Origin: Chloroflexota bacterium
Lineage (GTDB): Bacteria; Chloroflexota; Anaerolineae; J036; Brachytrichaceae
Reading direction: 5' to 3'
Assembly: GCA_030550095.1 (NCBI GenBank)
Contig: JAUQQA010000010.1
Coordinates: forward strand, 1-64,000
DNA: 64,000 bases
The notes below the pieces were generated by a model. The model ran no database searches. It was not told the origin of the DNA and saw nothing but the letters and a program-made list of their open reading frames with translations. Made by a program: the position numbers and the translations under genes. Positions within the stretch are counted from its first letter, which is position 1. The number at the start of each line of letters is the position of its first letter. Positions 51,783 through 59,751 of the stretch are shown in pieces.

Positions 51783-52823
51783 ATGAAGAACGTCATGGTC
51801 ACCGGCGGGGCGGGCTTCATCGGCTCGAACTACGTGCGCTTTGCGCTGGAGCGCCACCCCGATTGGCGTGTCATCGTCTTCGACAAACTCACCTACGCGG
51901 GTAACCCTGATAACCTGCGTGACATCGCAGAGCGCTTCAAAGATCGCTTTGTGTTCATCCGCGGCGACATCGCCGACCGCGAGGCTGTGTTCGACGCGGT
52001 GCGCACGCACAACATCTCGATCATCATCAACTTTGCCGCCGATACCCACGTGGATCGCTCGCTAATGGAGCCGGGGCAGTTCATCATGACCGACGTGTAT
52101 GGCACATACGTGCTGCTTGAGGCGGCGCGACATTTCGGGCTGGAACGCTTCCACCAGATTAGCACAGATGAGGTGTACGGCGATGTGCCCGAGCCACACC
52201 GCTGCACGGAAAGCGATCCACTACGCGGTAGCAGCCCATACTCCGCCAGCAAAGCCGGCGGCGACCTCATGTGCTTGGCGTACTTCCGCTCGTTCGGCGT
52301 GCCCGTCACCATCTCGCGCGGCACCAACAACATTGGTCCATACCAGTACCCCGAAAAAGTGGTGCCGCTGTTCATCACCAACGCGATCGACAACCAACCG
52401 CTGCCGCTTTACGGTGACGGCAAGCAGATGCGCGATTACCAATACGTCCTCGATCATTGTGAGGGCATTGATGTGGTGATCGAGCGCGGTACGCCCGGCG
52501 AGATCTACAACATCGGCAGCGGCGTGGAGACGCGCAACATTGACATGGCGCGCATGATCCTCGACCTGCTCGGCAAGCCCTACTCGCTGATCCAGCCCAT
52601 CACTGACCGCCCTGGGCATGACCGGCGCTATGCTGTGGACATCAGCAAAGTGCGCGCGCTTGGGTGGGAGCCGCGACACACGTTCGCGCAAGCGCTGGAG
52701 AAAACCGTGAAGTGGTACGTGGAAAACGAGTGGTGGTGGCGCAAGATCAAAAGCGGCGAGTTCATGGAATACTACAAGCGCCACTACAGCGGGCGCGAAC
52801 TGAACATCACCCTCGAGCTTTGA
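51783..52823 (+). CDS. rfbB: dTDP-glucose 4,6-dehydratase
   Basis: 346 residues from the ATG at 51783. An extended short-chain dehydrogenase/reductase with NAD loop TGGAGFIGSNYVR (about 7-19), the family STDEVYGD and catalytic YSASKAGGD (Tyr-x-x-x-Lys). It makes dTDP-4-keto-6-deoxyglucose, the precursor of dTDP-rhamnose and other deoxysugars for cell-surface glycans. The other rml genes are not in the window. Confidence 0.95.
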   Translation: MKNVMVTGGAGFIGSNYVRFALERHPDWRVIVFDKLTYAGNPDNLRDIAERFKDRFVFIRGDIADREAVFDAVRTHNISIIINFAADTHVDRSLMEPGQFIMTDVYGTYVLLEAARHFGLERFHQISTDEVYGDVPEPHRCTESDPLRGSSPYSASKAGGDLMCLAYFRSFGVPVTISRGTNNIGPYQYPEKVVPLFITNAIDNQPLPLYGDGKQMRDYQYVLDHCEGIDVVIERGTPGEIYNIGSGVETRNIDMARMILDLLGKPYSLIQPITDRPGHDRRYAVDISKVRALGWEPRHTFAQALEKTVKWYVENEWWWRKIKSGEFMEYYKRHYSGRELNITLEL

Positions 52824-52833
52824 GCGCGTGCGC

Positions 52834-53751
52834 ATGTTTGAGCTGACCTTCTTGGGCACGGCGGCTTCTTCGCCCTTGCCAAAGCGTGGTCTGCCTTCCG
52901 CTATCGTCACCCATGACGAATACCGCTTCATGGTGGATTGTGGCGAGGGCACGCAGCGCCAGTTGCTCAACAGCGGCCTTGGGTTTCGGCGCCTCGAGCA
53001 CATCTTGCTCACGCACCCGCATCTGGACCACATCCTCGGGCTAGGCGGGCTGCTCTCTACCCTCGGTCAATGGGAGACGCTCGAAAAAGTTGCCATCTAC
53101 GGCGGGCGAAGCACGCTGGAGCGCGTCGAGGATCTGCTTTGGCGGATCGTGTTTCGTGGCACGCGCCCGCCCTTGCGCATTGAGCTGGTGGAAGTGCAGC
53201 CGGGCGTGATCTTCCGCGGCGAGGACTTTGAGGTGCGCGCGTTTCCTGTCCGTCATCGCGGCCCCGATTGCTTCGGCTTCGTGTTTGAGGAGGACGCGCG
53301 CCGACCGTTCCTCAACGATAAGGCAACAGCGCTTGGGGTGCCGCAAGGACCCGAACGGCGCGAACTGGTGCGCGGCAACCCTATCACTCTTGCCGATGGG
53401 CGGGTGATCTACCCCGACGATGTGCTCGGTGATTGGCGCCCAGGCACCAAGCTGGTGATCACCGGCGATATTGGAGAGACAGAGGGCTTGGCGGAGATCG
53501 CGCGCGGCGCCCACGCGTTAGTGACCGAGGCAACATACATGGAATGCGACGCGCCACTGGCGCGCGAGAACGGACATATCACCGCCGCACAGGCGGCGCG
53601 CCTCGCGCGCGAGGCGGAAGCGAAGCTGCTCATCCTCAATCACGTCTCAGGGCGCTACCGCGACAAGGATTTGGAACAAGAAGCGCGGGCTATCTTCCCA
53701 AACACGGTTGTAGCGCGCGACTTTGATTCGTTCAAGATCAAGGCTGAGTAA
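52834..53751 (+). CDS. rnz: Ribonuclease Z-like metallo-beta-lactamase fold enzyme
   Basis: 305 residues from the ATG at 52834 (a GTG two codons earlier is also possible). N-terminal FLGTAASSP is typical of RNase Z, followed by the Zn motif THPHLDHILGLGG, PVRHRG, GDIGET with the bridging Asp and the distal His in LILNHVSGRY. RNase Z removes the 3' trailer of tRNA precursors, which fits a tRNA gene without encoded CCA. The insert PDDVLGDWRPGTKLVITGD is characteristic. It overlaps no neighbour but follows rfbB by ten bases. Confidence 0.9.
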   Translation: MFELTFLGTAASSPLPKRGLPSAIVTHDEYRFMVDCGEGTQRQLLNSGLGFRRLEHILLTHPHLDHILGLGGLLSTLGQWETLEKVAIYGGRSTLERVEDLLWRIVFRGTRPPLRIELVEVQPGVIFRGEDFEVRAFPVRHRGPDCFGFVFEEDARRPFLNDKATALGVPQGPERRELVRGNPITLADGRVIYPDDVLGDWRPGTKLVITGDIGETEGLAEIARGAHALVTEATYMECDAPLARENGHITAAQAARLAREAEAKLLILNHVSGRYRDKDLEQEARAIFPNTVVARDFDSFKIKAE

Positions 53752-53757
53752 CCGCGC

Positions 53758-54447
53758 ATGCCGATCCTTTTGCTCATCCGTCATGCCACAAACGACTTTG
53801 TGAAGAGTGGGCGCCTGCCGGGACGAACGCCGAACATCCATCTCAACGAGGAAGGGCGGCGGCAGGCTGAAGCGTTGCGCCGTCTGCTCGCTCCGCAGCA
53901 AATTGATGCGATTTACAGCAGCCCGTTGGAGCGCGCACTGGAGACCGCGTTGCCGCTTGCGCAAGCGCGCAAGCTTCCTGTTCGCCTCGTGCCTGATCTA
54001 GCCGATGTGGACACGGGCGCGCTAACGGGGCGCGAGATCAAGGCGATCGCCGAAGGCGCGGAAACGCGCGCGTTTTGGCGGCTGGTGCAAGAGCGCCCCT
54101 CCGAGGCGGTTTTCCCGCAGGGCGAGGGGCTGCTCACGATGCAGCGGCGCGTGGTAGCTGCACTCGAGCGCATCGCGCATGCGCACCCAGACGTGCGCCT
54201 GGAGGCTGCGGAGGGCGAGGGCAAGCCGAAAACGCGCCCGCAGTATGTCGCCGTCGTGGCGCATGCCGATGTGATCAAAGCTGCGCTTGCGCACTACCTC
54301 TCGATGCCATTCGACGTGTTTCAGCGGCTGAGCATAGCACCTGCCTCAGTTAGCACGCTGAACCTGAGCACGGACGAGCAAGGACGCAGGCAAATCGCCG
54401 TGCTCAACGTGAATGTCGTGTCGTGTGAGCAATTCGCCTTAGCCTGA
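53758..54447 (+). CDS. Histidine phosphatase-family protein (MSMEG_4193-like)
   Basis: 229 residues. The phosphate pocket is LLIRHATNDF (His nucleophile; Ala replaces the common Gly), with SSPLERALETA, Glu/Asp in EAVFPQGEGLLTMQRRV and the second His in VVAHADVIKAAL. RLPGRTPNIHLNEEGRRQAEAL resembles the actinobacterial MSMEG_4193 phosphomutase-like group. It probably acts on a small phosphorylated metabolite. It follows rnz by six bases, so they are co-transcribed. Confidence 0.85.
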   Translation: MPILLLIRHATNDFVKSGRLPGRTPNIHLNEEGRRQAEALRRLLAPQQIDAIYSSPLERALETALPLAQARKLPVRLVPDLADVDTGALTGREIKAIAEGAETRAFWRLVQERPSEAVFPQGEGLLTMQRRVVAALERIAHAHPDVRLEAAEGEGKPKTRPQYVAVVAHADVIKAALAHYLSMPFDVFQRLSIAPASVSTLNLSTDEQGRRQIAVLNVNVVSCEQFALA

Positions 54448-54834
54448 GCACGGCGGCAAGCTGTGCTCAAGAACTAGCCACTTGGCTATTGCGCACAGCA
54501 GGGGAAGGTGTTATAAGGGAAGCAGAAAATTGAATAAGGAAAGCGCCGAGGGAAGTCGTAAGAAAGCGCCTCACCGAGGCAAGCCAGAAAGTGTGGTTTA
54601 TCGGGGAGATAAAACACTGGACACTCCCACCAGCAAAAGAGAGTGGCTTGACACGTCGGGAGGCGCCTTCGAAAGACGAAGGCGCAGAGAGCAAATCTCC
54701 CACGCGAAAGGAGACGTTCTCCTGAATCTCCTGAAGAAGGAGTTTGAGAACAGCGGGCATATCAGCGAGGAGAAACATCAAGGAAAAGCTCTCTGCGCCT
54801 TCGTCCTTTTTCACCTCTGTGCCTCATCCTCCGT
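54448..54834. other. Non-coding, hairpin-rich intergenic region
   Basis: This 390-base stretch before the msmX promoter has lower G+C than its surroundings and no credible gene; short open frames on both strands have no family features. Hairpins seen: TAGCCA/TGGCTA near 54475, GCCTC/GAGGC near 54571, AGTG..TTTATC/GATAAA..CACT near 54590-54619, GCGCCTTCG/CGAAGGCGC (54663-54671 with 54677-54685), AGGAG/CTCCT near 54710. An 18-base inverted repeat closes the region (54675-54692 with 54788-54805) and is followed by TTTTT. It may be a structured RNA or an intergenic repeat element. Confidence 0.55.
54675..54811 (+). repeat. 18-bp perfect inverted repeat ending in a T-tract
   Basis: GACGAAGGCGCAGAGAGC (54675-54692) recurs inverted at 54788-54805 and is followed by CTTTTT. 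The left arm can instead pair with GCGCCTTCG just upstream, so two exclusive folds exist, as in an attenuator. The text of the arms (and the nearby CACCTCTGTGCC) also resembles the G-C-G/A-G-A-G type phrases found in scattered intergenic repeats. Confidence 0.6.
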
Positions 54835-54863
54835 TTGACGCTGCACCTAGATAACGTTACAAT
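54835..54863 (+). promoter_or_regulatory. Sigma-70-type promoter of the MsmX-like ATPase
   Basis: TTGACG (54835-54840), 17 bases, TACAAT (54858-54863): close to consensus in both boxes and spacing. A 34-base leader with GGAGG follows. Confidence 0.8.
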
Positions 54864-54897
54864 CCAACCCACCAAGCCAAACCGGAGGAAAAGCTGC

Positions 54898-56046
54898 ATG
54901 GCAAGCGTTACGTTCGAGCATGTCACGAAGCGCTTCGGCGATGTCGTCGCTGTGAACGACTTGAACATCCACATCGCCGATCGCGAATTTCTCGTCTTTG
55001 TCGGTCCCTCGGGCTGCGGTAAGACCACTTCCTTGCGCATGTTGGCGGGGTTGGAGGAAGTCACAGAGGGCAACATCTACATCGGCGACCGCATCGTGAA
55101 CGACGTCCCGCCGAAGGACCGCAACATCGCCATGGTGTTCCAGTCGTACGCGCTCTATCCACACATGTCGGTGTACGACAACATGGCATTCGCGTTGCGC
55201 ATGCAGAAGATGCCCAAGGACGAGATCGACCGCCGCGTGCGTGACGCTGCGCGCCGCTTGGGGATCGAAAACCTGCTCGACCGCAAGCCGAAGCAACTCT
55301 CCGGTGGTCAGCGCCAGCGCGTTGCTGTGGGGCGTGCGATTGTGCGCAACCCGGCGGTGTTCTTGATGGATGAGCCGCTCTCCAACCTCGACGCAAAGCT
55401 GCGTGTGCAGGCGCGCGCTGAGATCAGCAAGCTGCACATGCAGCTCGGCACCACCTTCATCTACGTCACGCACGACCAGACCGAGGCGATGACGATGGGC
55501 ACGCGCATTGCCGTCATGAAGGACGGCGTGCTTCAGCAGGTGGACACCCCGCAAAATCTCTACGAGCGCCCCGATAACGTGTTCGTCGCCGGCTTCATCG
55601 GCAGCCCGTCCATGAACTTCTTCGACGCCACCATCACGACAAACGGCACTGATTTGTTCGTGGACACCGGCGCGTTCCGCGTTAAGATTCCGGAGAACCG
55701 CGTCGCCCCCTATCGCGCCCACGTCGGGCGCCAGGTGATCTTCGGCATCCGCCCCGAGGACTGCCACGATCCCGAATACGCGCCGCCAGGCGTGCACCAA
55801 GCGCTTGTTGAGGCGCGCGTGGAGGTCGTGGAGATGCTCGGGCACGAGGTGATCTTGTACTTGGTGGCAGGCGGTTCACAGTCATTTTTGGCGCGCGTGG
55901 ATCCGCGCACGAAGGCGCGCGTGGGCAACACCATCGCCATCGCCATGAACATGGACAACATGCACATCTTCGATAAGCAAACCGAGCGCGCGATCCGCGA
56001 AGAGGGCTTGGCGCCCGCGCCGATACCTGTCCAGCAGAAGGTGTAG
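54898..56046 (+). CDS. Sugar ABC transporter ATPase, MsmX/UgpC/MalK type
   Basis: 382 residues from the ATG at 54898, with CCGGAGGAAAAG as Shine-Dalgarno; the frame open from 54835 runs through the promoter. ABC domain (about 1-235): GPSGCGKTT, QSYALYPHMSV, LSGGQRQR, FLMDEPLSNLDAKLR, THDQTEAM. The C-terminal OB-fold regulatory domain (about 236-375; VIFGIRPEDC) marks the MalK/MsmX group. It stands alone, and such ATPases can serve several sugar importers; the ATPase-less importer at 45.5-48.6 kb is a natural client. Confidence 0.95.
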   Translation: MASVTFEHVTKRFGDVVAVNDLNIHIADREFLVFVGPSGCGKTTSLRMLAGLEEVTEGNIYIGDRIVNDVPPKDRNIAMVFQSYALYPHMSVYDNMAFALRMQKMPKDEIDRRVRDAARRLGIENLLDRKPKQLSGGQRQRVAVGRAIVRNPAVFLMDEPLSNLDAKLRVQARAEISKLHMQLGTTFIYVTHDQTEAMTMGTRIAVMKDGVLQQVDTPQNLYERPDNVFVAGFIGSPSMNFFDATITTNGTDLFVDTGAFRVKIPENRVAPYRAHVGRQVIFGIRPEDCHDPEYAPPGVHQALVEARVEVVEMLGHEVILYLVAGGSQSFLARVDPRTKARVGNTIAIAMNMDNMHIFDKQTERAIREEGLAPAPIPVQQKV

Positions 56047-56067
56047 CGCGCTCAACGCGCTTAGCCT

Positions 56068-57759
56068 TTAAAGCAGTGCTTTAGCCCGCGCGGCTTCTTC
56101 GAGGAGCTGCGCCGCGCTGCGTAGCCCTGCTTCGCCCCCAGTGCCAAGCATCTGCGCCAGCTCGCGGAGGCGCTCTGCCTCATCAAGGCGCTGGACGTGA
56201 GTGGTGGTGCGGCCGTCGTGCACGCGCTTCTCAACGCGATAGTGCGCGTCGCCAAATGCGGCAAGCTGCGGCAAGTGCGTGATGCACAACACTTGGTGCG
56301 TGCGCGCCAGTTGCCAGAGCTTGGCGCCAACCACAGCCCCCACACGTCCGCCGATCCCTTGGTCGATCTCGTCGAAGATGAGCGTCGGGGTTGGATCGGC
56401 GTGCGCGAGCGTGGTCTTCAGCGCCAGCATGAGGCGCGCCGTCTCGCCACCCGAGGCGATCTTCGCTAGCGGCTTAAGCCCCTCGCCGGGGTTAGGCGCG
56501 ATCATGAACTCGACTTGATCGCAGCCGGTGGCATCGGGTTCTTGTTCGGCGAAGCTCACGTCGAAGCGCGCGCCCGCCATGCGCAGGTCTTGCAATTCGC
56601 GCTCGATGCCCGCGATGAGCTGCTGCGCTGCCTTACGGCGCTGTGCCGAAAGTTGCACCGCATGTGCGCGGAGCTGCTCAGCAAGCGCGGCAACGTGCGC
56701 GCTTAGCGCCTCGATGCGCTCGCCAAGCGTTTCGATGCGCTCCAGCTCGTGCGCTACCTGCTCTCCGTAGGCGATCACCGCTTCGACGCTCTCGCCGTAT
56801 TTGCGCTTGAGCCGCTTGATCAGCTCCAGGCGTTCCTCGACTTGTTGCAGGCGCCTCGGGTTGAACTCGATGGCGTCGCGGTAGTCGCGCACGGCGCGCG
56901 CCACTTCTTCGACGATCACGCTTGCTTCTTGCAGCGCGCGATGATGCTCGGCAAAGCGCTTGTCGAGGCGCTCGAGGTTTGCCAGCGCGCGTGCTGCGTG
57001 TGCGATTTGGTCGAGCGCTGAGGGCGCGTCGCGGTGCGATTCGTACAGCGCAGCGTAGGCTTCCTCTGCCCACGCCGCGAGCGCCTCGGCGTTGGCGAGG
57101 CGCGTGTGTTCCTCCTGGAGCACTGCTTCTTCGCCGGGCTTCAGGCGCGCGGCGCGGATTTCCTCAAGCTGATAACGCAGCATGTCTAGCCGGCGCTCGC
57201 GTTCGCGCTCGGCTTGCTGGAGCGCGCTCAGCTCGCGTTGCGCGGCGCGCCACTGTTGAAACAACTCAGCGACGCGCTGGCGCAGCGGCATCAGCCCAGC
57301 GAAGCGGTCGAGCAAGTTTACGTGCTCGCGCACGCGGAGCAGCGAGAGATGTTCGCTTTGACCGTGCAGATCCACCAGCAGCTCACCGACGCGCTTGAGC
57401 GCGGCTTGGTTCACCGCGCGCCCGTTGATGCGCGCGATGGAGCGACCGTTGGCGCGCACCTCGCGGCTCAGCGTGATTTGCCCCGGCTCGTCCAGCTCGA
57501 TCTCAAATTCGGCGAGTGCGTGGGCGAGGCGCTCAGCAAGGGCGTCGTTCACAATGAACGTGCCCTCGACGAGCGCCGCGTTGGCTCCTGCGCGCACCAT
57601 GGTCGGCTCGGCGCGGTCGCCGAGCAGCAGCGCGATGGAGTCCATCAAGATGGACTTGCCGGCGCCCGTCTCGCCCGTGAGGATGTTCAAGCCGGGTGCG
57701 AACTCGAGATCGAGCGCTTCGATGATGGCAAACGCGCGCACGTGCAGCTCGGCGAGCAT
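56068..57759 (-). CDS. recN: DNA repair protein RecN
   Basis: 563 residues, the usual length. An SMC-like ATPase: Walker A GETGAGKSILMDSI (about 29-42) at the N-terminus, a long coiled coil (about 150-370) rich in Glu, Arg and Leu, and the C-terminal half with the ABC signature ASGGETARLMLALK, Walker B TLIFDEIDQGIGG and H-loop CITHLPQLAA. RecN gathers DNA ends during double-strand break repair. It lies ten bases after the aminotransferase gene on the same strand. Confidence 0.96.
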   Translation of the reverse strand: MLAELHVRAFAIIEALDLEFAPGLNILTGETGAGKSILMDSIALLLGDRAEPTMVRAGANAALVEGTFIVNDALAERLAHALAEFEIELDEPGQITLSREVRANGRSIARINGRAVNQAALKRVGELLVDLHGQSEHLSLLRVREHVNLLDRFAGLMPLRQRVAELFQQWRAAQRELSALQQAERERERRLDMLRYQLEEIRAARLKPGEEAVLQEEHTRLANAEALAAWAEEAYAALYESHRDAPSALDQIAHAARALANLERLDKRFAEHHRALQEASVIVEEVARAVRDYRDAIEFNPRRLQQVEERLELIKRLKRKYGESVEAVIAYGEQVAHELERIETLGERIEALSAHVAALAEQLRAHAVQLSAQRRKAAQQLIAGIERELQDLRMAGARFDVSFAEQEPDATGCDQVEFMIAPNPGEGLKPLAKIASGGETARLMLALKTTLAHADPTPTLIFDEIDQGIGGRVGAVVGAKLWQLARTHQVLCITHLPQLAAFGDAHYRVEKRVHDGRTTTHVQRLDEAERLRELAQMLGTGGEAGLRSAAQLLEEAARAKALL

Positions 57760-57768
57760 GGGTTTGCG

Positions 57769-59082
57769 TTAGAGCACTTGGTCGAGCGCGGCAGCGAAGA
57801 TCTCGAGCGCCTCGTCAATTTGCTCGTCGGTGACGATCAACGGCGGGATCCAACGGATCACGTTCTCGTAAGAGCCGCAGGTGAGCAGTAACAAGTTGCG
57901 CTCTGCGCATGCGCGCACCACGCGCTGCACGGTGGCTTTGTCGGGGCGACCCTCAGCGTCCACAAACTCGGTCGCCACCATCAGCCCAATGCCGCGCACG
58001 TCGCCGATGTTGGGGAATTCGCGCTGGAGCCGGCGCAAGCCGTACATCAACTGAGCGCCGCGCGCGGCGGCGTTCTCGGGCAGGCGCTCGTCCTTCATGA
58101 CGCGGATGGTCTCCGCAGCCGCTGCGGCGGAGATCACGTTTGGTCCATACGTGCCGCCGTGGGAGCCGGGCTGCCATTTTTGCATGATCTCGCGGCGCGC
58201 AGCGATCGCGCTCAGCGGCATGCCTGAAGCAAGCCCTTTCGCCATGACGAGGATATCTGGCACCACGCCGAAGTGTTCGAGCGCGAAGAACGCGCCCGTG
58301 CGCCCGAAGCCAGTTTGCACCTCGTCGAAGATCAACAAGATGCCGTATTCGTCGCAGATGGCGCGCAGCTCACGGAGAAAGCTCGCAGGTGGCACCACGT
58401 AGCCGCCCTCGCCGAGCACGGGCTCGACGACGATCGCGGCGGTTTCCTCAGGCGCCGTTTGCGTCTTCAGCAGCCAACGCACGCGCTCGATGGCGTAGCC
58501 GCAGCAACGCCCTTCGTCGTGGGGGCAGCTTCCGCTCAACGCAGCGCGTTCGGCGGCGCTCATTGTGCGTTGTGCGACGGGGCAGTGGTAGCAATGCGCG
58601 TAAGGCGCCACGAAGATGCCCGCGGGCAGCGGCTGATAGCGCGCGCGGTAGCCCGTTTTGCTCTGCGTCATCGCCATGGTGAGGTGCGTGCGCCCGTGGA
58701 ACGAGCCTTCGAACGTGATGAGGTTGGTGCGCCCTGTGGCTTGCTTAGCGAGCTTCACCGCCGCCTCGACTGCTTCCGCGCCGCTGTTGCTGAAGAAGAA
58801 CGTGTCCAAGCCCGGCGGGCAGATGGTAAGCAGCTCGTCCGTGAGGTCGAGCACGCTGCGCGCCGTCACGGTGCCGATCTGCCCATGGATCAAACGGGCG
58901 GCTTGTTCTTGGATCGCGCGCACGACGCGCGGGTGCGCGTGCCCGGTGTTCGTGACGCCAATGCCGCAGGTGAAATCGAGGTAGCGGCGCCCTGAGGTGT
59001 CCACCAGGTAAGCGCCTTCGCCATGATCCACTTCGATGTCAAACGCACGCGCCCACACCGGCGCGAGGTGCTCTTTCGCCAT
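57769..59082 (-). CDS. Class III PLP-dependent aminotransferase (GabT-like)
   Basis: 437 residues. Fold type I: substrate and phosphate loops FTCGIGVTNTGHAHP and NSGAEAVEAAVKLA, SFHGRTH, IFDEVQTGFGRTG with the PLP Asp, and the Schiff-base Lys in VMAKGLASGMPL. A Cys/His-rich stretch at about 163-195 (CYHCP ... CPHDEGRCCGY) resembles the C-x-x-C-P inserts of some GabT-like enzymes and might bind metal. It probably transfers amino groups from 4-aminobutyrate, ornithine or a related omega-amine. A TACACT box lies seven bases before the ATG. Confidence 0.9.
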   Translation of the reverse strand: MAKEHLAPVWARAFDIEVDHGEGAYLVDTSGRRYLDFTCGIGVTNTGHAHPRVVRAIQEQAARLIHGQIGTVTARSVLDLTDELLTICPPGLDTFFFSNSGAEAVEAAVKLAKQATGRTNLITFEGSFHGRTHLTMAMTQSKTGYRARYQPLPAGIFVAPYAHCYHCPVAQRTMSAAERAALSGSCPHDEGRCCGYAIERVRWLLKTQTAPEETAAIVVEPVLGEGGYVVPPASFLRELRAICDEYGILLIFDEVQTGFGRTGAFFALEHFGVVPDILVMAKGLASGMPLSAIAARREIMQKWQPGSHGGTYGPNVISAAAAAETIRVMKDERLPENAAARGAQLMYGLRRLQREFPNIGDVRGIGLMVATEFVDAEGRPDKATVQRVVRACAERNLLLLTCGSYENVIRWIPPLIVTDEQIDEALEIFAAALDQVL

Positions 59083-59089
59083 GGCGCGT

Positions 59090-59095
59090 AGTGTA
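59090..59095 (-). promoter_or_regulatory. Probable -10 box of the aminotransferase (leaderless)
   Basis: Minus-strand TACACT ends seven bases before the ATG at 59082, with no Shine-Dalgarno between. Confidence 0.45.
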
Positions 59096-59142
59096 CTGCC
59101 GCCAAGCCGCGCGCAGCAGCGTAAGCGCGCGATGCACCCCGC

Positions 59143-59751
59143 TCACCATTGTTCTTCGTAGAGCGCGAGGTCTTCGGGCAGGTCGAGGTCGAGCGCAAGC
59201 GATTCCGAGCGATGCCAGAGGAGCGCGGCGCCGTGTGCGCGTGCAAGCGCAGCGTGGCGCTGCGCGCTATTGCGCCCGAAGGCGAACGGGATGATGCTTG
59301 GCGGCTTGAGGAGCAGCGCGTTAGTGCCGCGCTCGTGGCGGTCGGGCGCGATCACCACGCAAGGAGATGTGCAGCTTGCAGCGCGCTGCACAAGGTGTTG
59401 CACGTCGTAGGGGCTGAGCGCGGCGAGGTCGGCGGGCACGACGAGGAGCGCGTCGCTGTGGCGATAGCGCTGCTGCGCTTGGCGGAGCGCGGCGTTCAAA
59501 CCGCGCCCGTGCTCCTGCAGGAACTCGATGCCCATCGTCTCTGCCCATGCGCGCACTTGTGCATCGCGGCTCACCACGCTCACGGCGTGCACCACGCCGG
59601 CGGCGCGCAACGCATGCACGACATGGCGCAGCGCGTCATACACGAGGCGCGCGCGCGCGTGCGCATCGAGGCTTTGGCTTAGGCGCGATTTGCAACGATG
59701 CAGCGCCTTCACGGGCACCACAGCGGCGACGTGAAACATGGGGCGCTTCAT
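59143..59751 (-). CDS. cofC: 2-phospho-L-lactate/PEP guanylyltransferase (F420 synthesis)
   Basis: 202 residues. A nucleotidyltransferase fold with the family PVKALHRCKSRLS (about 14-26), GRGLNAALRQA and VVPADLAALSP containing the metal-binding Asp, then DRHERGTNALLL with GTNAL for the acceptor. CofC/FbiD joins GMP to 2-phospholactate or phosphoenolpyruvate, giving the donor for CofD. It overlaps the cofD stop by four bases, which supports the pathway assignment. Confidence 0.93.
   Translation of the reverse strand: MKRPMFHVAAVVPVKALHRCKSRLSQSLDAHARARLVYDALRHVVHALRAAGVVHAVSVVSRDAQVRAWAETMGIEFLQEHGRGLNAALRQAQQRYRHSDALLVVPADLAALSPYDVQHLVQRAASCTSPCVVIAPDRHERGTNALLLKPPSIIPFAFGRNSAQRHAALARAHGAALLWHRSESLALDLDLPEDLALYEEQW

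Noticed and set aside
54448-54834. RNase P RNA, tmRNA or group II intron
   Set aside because: The conserved blocks of these RNAs (GAGGAAAGTCC, the tRNA-like tail, domain V) could not be found.
54482-54838. Overlapping small open frames on both strands (118 and 115 codons)
   Set aside because: They cross several hairpins and the msmX promoter, lack ribosome sites and have no family features; the strands cover the same repeat-like text.
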